From positions 68,923,930 to 68,987,929 of the forward strand of contig NC_068937.1 of assembly GCF_016801865.2 (NCBI RefSeq): a stretch of DNA of 64,000 bases, in the 5' to 3' direction. Below, piece after piece: positions 22,746 through 33,665 of this stretch. Every line of letters begins with the position of its first letter. Within the stretch, counting starts at the first letter, position 1. The notes under the pieces are model-generated. The model saw nothing but the letters and a program-made list of their open reading frames with translations. It did not search any database and was not told where the DNA came from. Position numbers and translations under genes: made by a program. Source of the DNA: Culex pipiens pallens (taxonomy: Eukaryota; Arthropoda; Insecta; Diptera; Culicidae).

Positions 22746-23459
22746 TGAAGGGTTTCTAGCGATATCATTATTGGAACCGTTTTGGTGGTACCCTGGAACC
22801 GGTTCCGGATTGGCCACAGTTGGCCGGAACGAACCCAAACAGTCAGGGGTAGTATGTAGTGTACGTATGTAATGATTTACAATAAATCCGATTGAAAAAA
22901 TTGACTAATGTGTTGATTTTATAACAAAAGCTGAAAAAACCATGTTTTTCGGATGTTCCGGGTTAACGGAACCGGTGTCCACTTTTGACAAATAATCTCT
23001 ACGGGAGCTTAAAGTTGAGGTTATTACCCGTCAAATGCAACTGGAAGCAACCCGCTATGTGTTATCGTTCCGGAGATACAGGTCCTCAAAGTCGGGGCCT
23101 TTTTTCGGTTGTAGCAGGTTCCCGGTGGCCACAGTGCCCAAAACCGGTTCTGCTAGTCGGAATCGCAAAGTAGACATTCTAACGTTTCATTTGCGGCCAA
23201 GACATCCAAAATCGGTCAAGGTTCCGAATTTTGGCAGCCAAAAACATTTCTGGGTCATATAGACCCGAGTACCATAAGAGTGACTTTTTTTCTGGGGGGC
23301 ACTTCCGGTGGCCACCGGAAGTCCATTTTTGGCTCAAATGTGTGTCTTGGTAAGATACACAAAGTCATAAAATTTCAGCTCTGTAAGTGCCAAAGGTCAA
23401 AAGTTACGATAACTTTTATCATGCTCTTGGGTCATATAGACCCGAAGACCATGCCCGGG
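22746..23459 (-). repeat. right terminal inverted segment of the piggyBac-like element
   Basis: This is the more complete of the two termini. It contains the GGGTCATATAGACCC palindrome twice (near 23252 and 23430) and ends CGAAGACCATGCCCGGG before TTAA. The left terminus carries only one copy of the palindrome after an internal deletion. Confidence 0.75.
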
Positions 23460-23463
23460 TTAA

Positions 23464-23990
23464 GGAATTTTGTGTCACCTGCGGAATTTCCGGTGTCCTA
23501 CGAAGATTGCGACAGCGGGACCAGAAACGACAGCACTTTTACTCAAGAAGCGAATGCGGCTGGGGTCGGAATTGGTTGATGACGGCAGGAACACCGAGTA
23601 CGTCATGATGGAGTATGGTGCCGCCGGATCGAGTCTAAAGATAAGACTTCCGCGATCTAGTCTAGTTCCAGCCGGTGGCGGTGTTTGTCCGCAGCGGGCG
23701 AAACAAATTCACCACGGAAAGTGACATGGCTTTAGTGGAGGCGTTCCGACCGGACGTTTCCTTGCCGCTGTTTGATGGCGATACCGACGGGGAGAGTTAG
23801 AAGAAGCGCAAGCAGAGGTCAAAGGAATGGAGCGAGACGTTTGTGGAGTACCTCCGGGAGTCGGGAAAGCTAAAGGGCGGTTCTGTGTTGGCCCCGATCG
23901 TGGGTGGTCGGAGGATGGTCGTTTTCCCCACCCACTGCATCAACTCCGAGAAGCAAAACTTTGTCATCCAGCTGTCATCGTTCAATGCAC
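23464..23990 (+). pseudogene. degenerate QTRT2-like fragment (queuine tRNA-ribosyltransferase accessory subunit)
   Basis: One plus frame reads MALVEAFRPDVSLPLFDGDT, then a TAG stop at 23798-23800, then KKRKQRS and SVLAPIVGG. The order (EAFRPD, DGDT, KKR, APIVGG) matches my recollection of the accessory subunit of the animal queuine tRNA-ribosyltransferase, which exchanges guanine for queuine at the wobble base of certain tRNAs. Upstream sequence (TALLL and EYG blocks) is in shifted frames. The in-frame stop and shifts mark it as a pseudogene. It begins directly beside the TTAA, so the piggyBac-like element may have landed in it. Confidence 0.5.
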
Positions 23991-24403
23991 ATGGTCAGAC
24001 AAATGACAAATTCGGCAAATAATTTGCGGTGCAACCGTACGCAACGCAACGCGTTGTCGCATGGGGGGAAAAGGAAGAGGAGGGGTCGATATTGTTTATT
24101 TTTTCATCATATTTAACAATACAAAAATAGAATTATGGCTGAAACCACAAAATTTAATAAAAAGAAAATCCAAGGCAACTACGAAGTTCGTCTCTCGTCG
24201 AACTCCAAGATAAGGGGTGAGCCTACACACAAAAAAATATTATGGTAATGATAAAAGTAACTTACTTTTGAATTAATAAGTGGTTAAAATTTGCTACATT
24301 AAAAGTTTTTTTCTTGTTTTGAATATGAAAACTTTTACTGCTACAGTTTTTGAAAATCTCATTGCTAACTTATTTAAAAGTTTTAACTTTTAACTCGACT
24401 GTA
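23991..24403. other. spacer before the palindromic element
   Basis: No gene is recognised. An inverted-repeat candidate, CTACACACAAA near 24222, matches TTTGTGTGTAG near 44231-44241. It could be the two ends of a larger element around the Gypsy insertion, but no clean target duplication was found. Confidence 0.3.
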
Positions 24404-24405
24404 TA

Positions 24406-25898
24406 CAGTATGTAAAAAAAGTATTTACACCCCTTGGGCACTATGCACATTTTGTGATGAAACATGTAAAAAATTTAAAGTTTGACAGGAACCTAGTACT
24501 ACGTTTTGTTCAGAAACTCATGCCAAACATTTTGCTACAAAAAGCTCATGAAAAGATGATTTCTATAAAAAGTTATATAACAAATACTATTACGAAAATA
24601 AAAAAGGTGCAAAAAAAGTTTGTACACCTTTCGAAAAATTAACATAAATAATGTTATTTGTTGACAAATCACCATAAATCCAGTCTCCCAACTCCAAATA
24701 GGCATCCTTGACTGATTAAAAAAATAATTTGGATTGATTATAAAGTTTACTAACTACTTAGTATAAAAGTTTATATAACTCTGGAAATTCTATATAAAAC
24801 TTATCTAAACTTAATTTTGCAAACTTTTAATTCAACTAAATGTCAATATATTACCATAGAATTGCTAAATAAACATTTTGGAGTGGGTATAACACCGTTT
24901 TGGGGGTATTTGTATCGATAGAATAGATTTTTCGTTGGAATTTCGTATCAACCCGGAATTACGTCGTAGGAAAATCCGCCGGCATCCGAACCGGTCCACG
25001 ATTCACAAGTCAACCTATAAGGAATCGGAAAGGGCATAAAATTTCCGATCTTTTGATACCCATACATCTAGGTTTTCTTTAAAACCTACGTTTTTAAATA
25101 CCTGGGCAAAAAGTAAGTTTGATCCACGAGAACAAAAATTACGAAATTCCATACATTTTTGGCAGGTTGCTCAAACGAAACCATAACAACGTTTTTGCTT
25201 AGGTATTTAAAAACGTGGGTTTTATAGAAAACCTGGATGTATGGGTATCAAAAGATCGGAAATTTTATGCCCTTTCTGATGCCACATAGGTTGACTTGTG
25301 AATTGAGGACCGGTTCAGATGCCGGCGAATTTTCCGACGACGTAATTCCGGGTTGGTACGAAATTCCAACGAAAAATCTATTCTATCGATACAAATACCC
25401 CCAAAACGGTGTTATACCCACTCCAAAATGTTTATTTAGCAATTCTATGGTAATTAATTGACATTTATTTGAATTAAAAGTTTGCAAAATTAAGTTTAGA
25501 TAAGTTTTATATAGAATTTCCAGAGTTATATAAACTTTTATACTAAGTAGTTAGTAAACTTTATATTCAATCCAAATTATTTTTTTAATCAGTCAAGGAT
25601 GCCTATTTGGAGTTGGGAGACTGGATTTATGGTGATTTGTCAACAAATAACATTATTTATGTTAATTTTTCGAAAGGTGTACAAACTTTTTTTGCACCTT
25701 TTTTATTTTCGTAATAGTATTTGTTATATAACTTTTTATAGAAATCATCTTTTCATGAGCTTTTTTTAGCAAAATGTTTGGCATGAGTTTCTGAACAAAA
25801 CGTAGTACTAGGTTCCTGTCAAACTTTAAATTTTTTACATGTTTCATCACAAAATGTGCATAGTGCCCAAGGGGTGTAAATACTTTTTTTACATACTG
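24406..25898. mobile_element. 1.5-kb palindromic TA-flanked element
   Basis: The termini are CAGTATGTAAAAAAAGTA and its inverse, flanked by TA (24404-24405 and 25899-25900), as in Tc1/mariner. The arms extend about 700 bp each (to about 25110 and from about 25190). Identical short frames lie at 24454-24642 (plus) and 25662-25850 (minus), differing by one residue. No transposase is present, so the element is a foldback MITE or a large palindromic relic. Confidence 0.85.
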
Positions 25899-25918
25899 TA
25901 ATTTCTTTCATTTTGTCG

Positions 25919-28111
25919 TGTAACGGCTTTCTTTGTTCCTTCGGCGAACAGCAGCTTTGACGCTCTAGGCGTCGCGCCACTCCCTAAAAGGAAGACTGCT
26001 GAAGCTGATTAACTGGCCCGGCAAGAGGCTCCAGTTCAGGGCGGGTTGTTTTCGAACTCAAATACCGAATCTCAAATAGCAGGTCCCAAGTGACGAATCA
26101 AGTACAAATTTAGGTAAATTACGCTTTATTGTTGAAAAAGAAAGAACTCGACGGCAATTGGTGGTGCGATCTGATGTATTAAGCAGTAAATCCCCACACC
26201 CAAGTAAAGACGCTCCCCAATTTAACTTCTGCAGACTAACTAACCCAATGGACAAGCCAATTAGCTGCGTTTAAACTTAAACCCTATATTTTCAGCTTAA
26301 CAAAATCGTGACGTCACTTCTACGCTAGGGACAGTTATTGAGCTCAAAATCGCTCTTAAAAATTATCAGATCTGACCTTGGTTTAGTTGCGGGCGGCGAG
26401 GGCAGGAACGGCTTCGGCGTGGCCACGCACTTACGCTACAGGAACTGGTCAGGAACGGTACAGGAACACCACGCGCGCGGGCTGAGGTCGCACGTGGACG
26501 CGCGCTTTCTGCTCGGGTCGGCTTTACGCTATCGATCGGGTTGCGCTATCGGCCGCTAGGTGTCACAGCGGCGCTTTCGTTGATGTGTCCGGACTCGCGA
26601 TGTGGACCGCAAAAACACTTGCCGGCGTCAGACGCTGGCTCTCGTAGTTCTCAACCTTTCCGCGGGGAGAACTCTCGACTTCCGGGCGCTGGCGTCGCGT
26701 GAGCGGCAGAGGAAGGGTTCACGCTCTCGATGCGCTCTGTTTTTCCCAAGAGTGACCGAAGGGGGTGGCGTTTTCCGGGAAATGAGCGGTAGTTGGGGGT
26801 CGCTCACCAAAATGGCTGCCAAGGGATGAATGGCAGATCTTGTTGAAGCGCTTTGGTGACGTACAGCGCTGAAACCAACCGGTTTCCCACTTCCGAACTG
26901 GCGCGAGGTGACGTGAGGCGCACTGTTCGGTGTGTACGGCGTTGCACACACGGATGAGGGGCTTAGTTCACCGGAAATGGAGCCACAGTTCGGTAATCAC
27001 TCAAGATGGCGGCCAGGTGACGCTCGGTCGGCCACGTGGACGCGCAAAATGGACGTACGACGCTACTACGACGCCTTTTTGTCGTCTCCAGACAACGTAC
27101 GGCGCACACCACGCTGTTTCCGAGGACTCTCGACAGCTTTCAGCTCGGTTCAGCGGCGCTGGGCGCTCCCAGACAAAAACCCACGTTGAACGGTGGGTTT
27201 TTAGACCTGTTCAACGTTCGTTTCAATAATTACAAAATGGTTCGTTCCTACTTTGCCACTAGCAGTCTTACCTGACAATCTCCTAACCAGCGCACAACAG
27301 CAGAATGCCGGTCTAGGCGAGACTAACGAGCCCCGAGTGACCAAACCTAAAGAATTTTCGAGGGGTTTCTATGATTTCGCACATAATTTTACAAAAAGCA
27401 AGCTTACTCGTTTGGATTCTACCCGGTACCGTGATTGGCTCCGCTCTAGCCTTCCAACTACTCTTCAGGTGAGCCTAAATCAATATTTTCGGGTTAGATG
27501 GCTAATCACCCAGATTTGTTAAAAAAAACTTACACCTTCTTCAGGCAGTATCGCACTTTCCCGAAGGGAAACGTCGAAGCTCAACGGATTTCGCACTAAA
27601 CTAAAACTTTGGACTACTAAGTCACACGTGCTCACACTTTAGATCACAAAATGGCGGGTAATCTAATCACTTGCTAGTGGCCCTCGAGTGGGACTAAACC
27701 GGTCGGCGAGCTTTACTCGAATCGTTCGCAACTCCCGAAGATCATTGGATCTTAGCAAAATCGCCGTCTAACCACACATGTGTGGGACCCGATTGCCGAT
27801 TAGTTCTCTCTCGTTCTGGTCCCTATCATTCAATTGGGCGATCCCAGCACATACACAACGAGGGTGTACGATTGCAATTATTTGCCAGTACACGGGAGGG
27901 ATTTTCCTATGCCCATTTTCGCAAATCTTGATTCGTCCCTCAAGGCCATAAATGAGATCTAGCAGAGTGAATTTGAAATGGCACTCCGGTGCACGTGCGC
28001 GGAGCACTCAGCAGTTTCCCTTTATGAGAAAGAGATGGCGCAGTTCTTTTGGGTTTGTGTTTTTGGAATGAGTTACCAGTTCATTTGAGTTGCGACAGGG
28101 TGACGGTTACA
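25919..28111 (-). repeat. 3' LTR of the large Gypsy element
   Basis: The length of 2193 bp is unusually long for Ty3/Gypsy. Several frames up to about 107 codons are duplicated in the other LTR and overlap on opposite strands, so I treat them as chance. No convincing polypurine tract borders it on the right. Confidence 0.93.
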
Positions 28112-30005
28112 TACTCGCCGATGCTAACCAACAAAAATTTTTAAATGAAATTTGAAAATTTTTGAAACAGATAATGAGCTACAAAGTTACGACAAAATAA
28201 CAAATAAACAAGTCCTTTTTTTTCAAGAAACTAAGTTCCAACTATTAATTAAATTTGTGGTATGATGGTAATATTTCTGAATGGAAAAAATACAATAAGT
28301 AAATGAAAAATGAAATGACCTTCATGGTTTCTATGTTGTTTGTTCCTTCTTTTACACGATCTATATACCTTTCTACAATCATCCTTCACATCTATTCTCT
28401 AACCAAATATAAATACAAGTTTATCTCAGAAATGTCTGAAAAACTATGTACTAAACCAAATAACTCTAGAAATATCTAGAAAATGTATCAAATCAAAACC
28501 GATTTCCGAATTACTTCAGCGTATAAACTGAAAAGAGATAATTTTTAATCCAACTAAATCAAATCACTTCAGAACTTGTCTGAATAACAGATTCCTTAAC
28601 TAATTCATTCATCTCACATACGCCCTTTGCACACTAAATCAGGGACGCAATACTCGGTAAAAAATTTACCGAAATTACCCTGTAAAAATCAAATTTTACT
28701 GAGCTGTCAGTTGAATTTAGGAAATATACTGAACTACGGTAAAAAAATCGCTGAAAGTACCGTACTTCAGTACTTATTTCACTGAGCTACTCAGTAAACC
28801 CTAGTTTCCGGTAAATTATTGGTACTCGGTAATTTAATTACCGAGTACTCAGCTAATAACCTTGTGTTTTACTGAAAGCTCAGTAAAGTTTTACCGAGTC
28901 TCTCAGTTGAAACTTATGTCATTTTGTAGCTGTCATTTTTTTTATTTGGTCGCTGTTGTCGGACATTTCTCTGAGTACATTCAGAAAAAAGTAATTTTAA
29001 ACTATAAATTGTGACAAAATAACAGGTATGTGTCTTTTTATTTAAGAAAATTAAATTATTTACTATTTAGAATAATCATTTTTTTTCAGCTCACGTCGAA
29101 GCTTCTTCTTTTGATCCATTTTAGAAGGAGCTGGTTTATGTCGTCATTTTTCTATTTTTTAATAATCATGAAAAAATAAGTTGTGATGTTATTGTGAATG
29201 TTCATAGGTGAATAAATTTGGTCATCTTTTTGAATAAATAAAAGGAAAATTAATTCAATCCATAAAAAGCATTACCGTAAGCACCGTAAAAACTCAGAAT
29301 ATGTACCGAGCAACCGGTAATTTTTTACCGAGGTCCTCTGTAAAAGTTCAAACCAGCTGTCAGATTAGCGTTTACTGAGCTCTCGGTAGTTTAAACTTTT
29401 ACCGAGCTGAGTACCGAGCACTCGGCTGTTGAGATTTCGGTAAAAATTTTACCGAGTACGGTAGAAAAATCTAAGTGTGTGCATTCCTAACACTACAACA
29501 TAGGATCCACACCGAAATTCGTCAGACGTTACGGACTCTACGAATGACATTCACCAGAAGGGTGAACTGTCAAAGTCTGATGAGTGATTTGTTTACTACT
29601 TGGGATGGAAAAGGTTGCGAAATTGATGATTTCAGGGAAAACTGCGGGAAATTGGCATTAACTAAAGCAAAAAGGACTGGAATTTACGCTACTATGGATT
29701 TGCAACTGATTGAACGAAAAATCTGGTGAGTTTTATGTATTTCAAGGAACGGAATTCAATCTACTTTTTTTTCAGGCTGGAGTGAAATTATGGAGATTTG
29801 TTTGGATGAAGTTATTGCTGATAAATGGAAAACGTGGTCTACAACGGAGGAAACAGCTAACTGACATCTCGACGTTGGACAGATTTGCCGTATAACCTCA
29901 AAGAGTGTTTTGTTTAGGCTTGTTTTGCGACTGGTTCGTGCTTTGGCTTGAGCACATTCATAGCTGTAGGATTTCAGTTCCGTTGATTCGAGGCCCGTTC
30001 GATGG
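28112..30005 (-). other. 3' untranslated region of the large Gypsy element
   Basis: The segment between the pol stop and the 3' LTR carries no envelope-like frame. It contains a miniature element at 28629-29482 with ACCGAGTACTCGGTAA-type repeats. Plus-strand frames at 29475-29895 run opposite to the element and show no domain. Confidence 0.6.
28629..29482. mobile_element. miniature element rich in CTCGGTAA/TTACCGAG repeats
   Basis: The ends GCACACTAAAT and, inverted, GCACACACTTAGAT are followed by matching ACTCGGTAAAA and TTACCGAAAT blocks, giving imperfect TIRs of about 50 bp. The interior repeats the ACTCGGTAA motif in both orientations many times. No clear target duplication was found, so the boundaries may be off by several bases. 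Confidence 0.6.
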
Positions 30006-33000
30006 CTAGGCTTTTTTCAAAAACGAGCCATGAAAGGTGCCGGAAATGCGGTTCCCACTCTCGTCTTCAAGCACATACGTGTTGGTTCCGAGGACGTCGC
30101 GGACTCGCGCGCGGGTGAACTTCGTCCCGAACTTCCCGACAAACTTCTTCGCGGCATCTGAAAGGTGGACGTTTTTCTTGTAAACCCAGTCTCCTTTTTG
30201 GAATCGGTGCTTCTCGTTCGATCGGAGATTGTACGGCTTGGAGTACCGCTGATAAGCTTTGTGGAGGTTTTCGCGGACGAGCTCGTAAAGCTTTCGGAGT
30301 TGTTCGCTCAACTGAACCGGATCAGGATCTTTTCCGTCGCCGTGGTCACGCAGATGTTCATACTCAGTGCCGGAACTAACCATGTTTCGGCCAAAGTTGA
30401 TAAAGAAGGGCGTGAAACCGGTGCTTTCATGGACGCTGGTCCTGATGGCCTTCGCGATTTGCTGAACGTTTTCGTCCCAATCTCGGTGGTCAGCCTGCCT
30501 GTTCAGTGCGCACCGGATAGCCGTAACGATGACCCTGTTGACCCTTTCCGACGGGTTCGGGCTCGGATGGTACACCGCTAGGTTCCAGTGCGAGACTCCG
30601 TATCGGTCCAAACACTTTCTGAATGCGTCCGATAGAAAAACCTTCGCGTTGTCGGTGATACAGACCGACGGAGCTCCGAAAAGGTTGAACACCAGATTCT
30701 CGAGAACCGTACAGACGGCCGGTGCTGTCGCGGTCTTCATACACTGCACGATCACAAATTTCGAGAAGAAATCACAGATAACGAGGATCCAGATATTTCC
30801 GCGCCGCGATCTGGGATATGGACCCAGAAAATCCATCGAGATCATCTCCCACGGCCTAGAGCACATTTTCTGTTTGCCACAGGGCGGTTGCACATTCTGG
30901 TTCGGGACTTTCGACTCTTTGCAGACTTGGCAGCTAAAACAGAACCGTTTTACGTCACTCGCCATCCGTGGCCAGTAGAATCGCTCTCGTACTTTTCCTA
31001 GGGTCTTGAGGTAGCCAAGGTGAGCTTCGTTGTGAACCGTTTCTACCAACTTGCGGCGCTCTGCCAGCGGCACAACGCGCTTCCAACGAAAGGTTGGATC
31101 TTCCAGCAGCGCCGAATTGGTGATGTACTTGAAGACGTCGCCGCTCACGATCTTGAAGTCACGGTAGCGATCCGGATGTTGTTCGACCATTTTCTTCAGA
31201 CCTTCGACGTACGGATCAGGCAACTCCCAGTCAATTTTGAAGACACTCCGGCTGAGCGCATCGGCGGAAATGTTCTCTGAACCTTTCTTGTACTGTAGAA
31301 CGAGGTCGTACTTTGAAAGCTTTAGCGCCCACCGGGCAATTCGAGGACTTTTAGACTCAATCGACATGGTTTGTAGAAAGGTTAGACTCATGGCGTCCGT
31401 TTGGACGATAAATCGACTTCCTTCTACAAAGTGCCGGAAGTTCTCGATACTGAGCAACACTGCAAGACATTCCCGCTCGGTGGCGCTGTATTTCTTCTGC
31501 GTACTTGACAGCTTCTTCGAGAAGTAGGCGATGCACTTTCGTTCTCCGTCCTGAATCTGGGTTAATACGGAACCTACTGCCAGATCGGAACTGTCCGTCT
31601 CGATGATGAAAGCCTTGGAGAAATCAGGATTCGCTAAGATTGGGGCAGACACTAGAGCTTCTTTCAGTTTCTTGAGCGCTTCGTCAGCTTCTTGCGTCCA
31701 GGCGAACTTCTTACGCCCCTTCTTCAGCAGGTCGGTGATCGGTGTAGTGATCTCGGAGTAGTTGCACACGAACTTCTGGTAGAAACCGGCCAGTCCTAGC
31801 AACCGTCGCACGTCCTTTACTGTCCGCGGAGCGGGATAGTCGAGTACGGGTTGGATCTTGGCGACATCTGTGGCAAGGCCATCTTCTGACAGCACGTATC
31901 CAAGATACTTGATACTGGTCTGGCAGAACTTGGACTTAAGGATGTTGATGGTCAGGCCTGCGGCGGTCAATCGTTCAGCTACGCACCGGATCAAGCGAAC
32001 GTGCTCTTCGAACGACTCGGAGGTGATAATTATATCATCCAAGTAAACATAGACGTATGGCTCCAAGTCGTGACCGAGCACCTTGGACATCAACCGGCAC
32101 ATGGTTGCTGGCGCGTTGGACAGGCCAAAAGGCATAACCTTGAACCGGTATAGCCCCTTGTTCGTCCGGAAGGCCGTCTTGTTCTTGGCTTCATCCTCAA
32201 GCTCCACCTGGTAGTATGATTCGGTAAGGTCGATTACCGAGAAGTACTTGACCCGCTGAATTCGCTGGAGGATTGTTGACATATTTGGGATTGGAAACTC
32301 ATCTCTCTTTGTCATCGAGTTCAGGCGGCGCGAATCTAAACAAATTCGCCACTTTCCCGTAGGCTTTTTGATCGGCAACAATGGGTTGAGGAAATCCGCT
32401 GACCCCTCGCACTCTTCAATAACGTCCAGGTTCAACAAACGATCCATTTCGGCATCGATGACCGACTCCACAGCCGGAGACCATCGATAGGACGGTATGC
32501 GCTTCCCTGTCGCCCCCGGAATCAGCTCGATTGGATGTTTGATGAGATGGGTTCGGCCGAGTCGACCCTCACGGGTAACCGGAAGTTGTTGAATCGCCTC
32601 GAACAGCAGATTTTGTTGCTCCGTAGTGAGTTGATGCTGCGTTTCCACGTCAGTCGGCTTTTCGAATGCTACAGGAGGGATCTCAACTGTTGGCATGTCG
32701 AGACTGGGATCGGCCTCTATCGGTTCCGATAGGGCGATCGGTTCTACGCCGGGAATCAAGTGGAAACATACAGGTTGATCATCTTCCCCAAAGTGGTTTT
32801 CGGCAAATAGAAAGTTCAGCTCGTTGTCCATGAGAGTTGGAACGACTCCTTCCGAAGGAGCACTTTCAGGATCGGCGGTCAATTTAAAGTTGAAAGCACG
32901 AAGGAAATCGATTCCAAGTATAAGATCCTTGGCGATTTCCGGGACCACTAGGGTGGGGATGATTTTTGTAACGCTCTGGTACTTGTACGGAATATTTACG

Positions 33001-33665
33001 TATCCCAGACAGGAGTACGGAGTTCGATCAGCTGTTCGCACTTGCATGCTACAGTTCTGAATCTTCAGACCTAGACGGTTGATTAGCGGTACTGAACTAA
33101 TGATGGACACGTTTGCTCCCGTGTCTGCCAGTCCTTCGATCTCGTGATTAAGAACCGAAACAGTCAGATGAGGACAACGGTTGAAGCGGGTGTTGATGAG
33201 ATAGGTTTCGTTGAAGTATTGAAAGTTAATGCTGGGAACCGGGCAGCTGGCCTCTTGGGGAGATTGGTTCCCGTTGATCTCCTCGCCTAATCGTTTTTTT
33301 GATTTCGCCGCCGGTACCGCACGGATGTTGTGTCGCTGGGGGCACCGGAACGCTGTAGTGTCTTGGTGACCACAAATGTGGCTGATCACATTCACGCCAG
33401 GTGTGTCCAACCTTACGACAGTTCCAGCAGGTCGCTTTACCATTCTCCGCCGGGTCCGATCCAGACTGACGGAATCGGTTCGCTCTTCCGCCTGCGGCGT
33501 TGATGGCATCGACTTCGCCGTCAGTCTCGAACTCTTCCTCCAGCAGAAGTCCTTCTTCGTCCAGGAGCACCTCGTTGACCAAGGGATTCTTGTTTTTGGC
33601 TTGAGGGTTGTACAACTGACCTTCGAGTGTGTCGAACATGTAACACAACTGGGCCAGGTGCTCAA
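30006..33665 (-). CDS. Pol polyprotein of the large Gypsy element (PR-RT-RH-IN)
   Basis: This 1219-codon open frame overlaps gag by 440 bp in the +1 frame, so its N-terminal part is probably not translated as written; expression likely uses a frameshift. The aspartic protease motif is LADTGANVS (D181). The reverse transcriptase has YLDD at 541-544 and RNase H has D691. The integrase zinc motif uses H878, H882, C912 and C915, followed by D945, D1005 and E1040. No stop or frameshift disrupts the domains. The protein would perform reverse transcription and integration of the element. Confidence 0.92.
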   Translation of the reverse strand: MSTWPSCVTCSTHSKVSCTTLKPKTRIPWSTRCSWTKKDFCWRKSSRLTAKSMPSTPQAEERTDSVSLDRTRRRMVKRPAGTVVRLDTPGVNVISHICGHQDTTAFRCPQRHNIRAVPAAKSKKRLGEEINGNQSPQEASCPVPSINFQYFNETYLINTRFNRCPHLTVSVLNHEIEGLADTGANVSIISSVPLINRLGLKIQNCSMQVRTADRTPYSCLGYVNIPYKYQSVTKIIPTLVVPEIAKDLILGIDFLRAFNFKLTADPESAPSEGVVPTLMDNELNFLFAENHFGEDDQPVCFHLIPGVEPIALSEPIEADPSLDMPTVEIPPVAFEKPTDVETQHQLTTEQQNLLFEAIQQLPVTREGRLGRTHLIKHPIELIPGATGKRIPSYRWSPAVESVIDAEMDRLLNLDVIEECEGSADFLNPLLPIKKPTGKWRICLDSRRLNSMTKRDEFPIPNMSTILQRIQRVKYFSVIDLTESYYQVELEDEAKNKTAFRTNKGLYRFKVMPFGLSNAPATMCRLMSKVLGHDLEPYVYVYLDDIIITSESFEEHVRLIRCVAERLTAAGLTINILKSKFCQTSIKYLGYVLSEDGLATDVAKIQPVLDYPAPRTVKDVRRLLGLAGFYQKFVCNYSEITTPITDLLKKGRKKFAWTQEADEALKKLKEALVSAPILANPDFSKAFIIETDSSDLAVGSVLTQIQDGERKCIAYFSKKLSSTQKKYSATERECLAVLLSIENFRHFVEGSRFIVQTDAMSLTFLQTMSIESKSPRIARWALKLSKYDLVLQYKKGSENISADALSRSVFKIDWELPDPYVEGLKKMVEQHPDRYRDFKIVSGDVFKYITNSALLEDPTFRWKRVVPLAERRKLVETVHNEAHLGYLKTLGKVRERFYWPRMASDVKRFCFSCQVCKESKVPNQNVQPPCGKQKMCSRPWEMISMDFLGPYPRSRRGNIWILVICDFFSKFVIVQCMKTATAPAVCTVLENLVFNLFGAPSVCITDNAKVFLSDAFRKCLDRYGVSHWNLAVYHPSPNPSERVNRVIVTAIRCALNRQADHRDWDENVQQIAKAIRTSVHESTGFTPFFINFGRNMVSSGTEYEHLRDHGDGKDPDPVQLSEQLRKLYELVRENLHKAYQRYSKPYNLRSNEKHRFQKGDWVYKKNVHLSDAAKKFVGKFGTKFTRARVRDVLGTNTYVLEDESGNRISGTFHGSFLKKA

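Noticed and set aside
26338..27522. Several frames of 60-107 codons in the Gypsy LTR
   Set aside because: They overlap on both strands, recur identically in the other LTR and show no domain, so they are probably chance frames in GC-rich LTR sequence.
28112..30005. Search for an envelope gene that would make the large Gypsy an errantivirus-like element
   Set aside because: No long minus-strand frame, signal peptide or membrane segment was found between pol and the 3' LTR.
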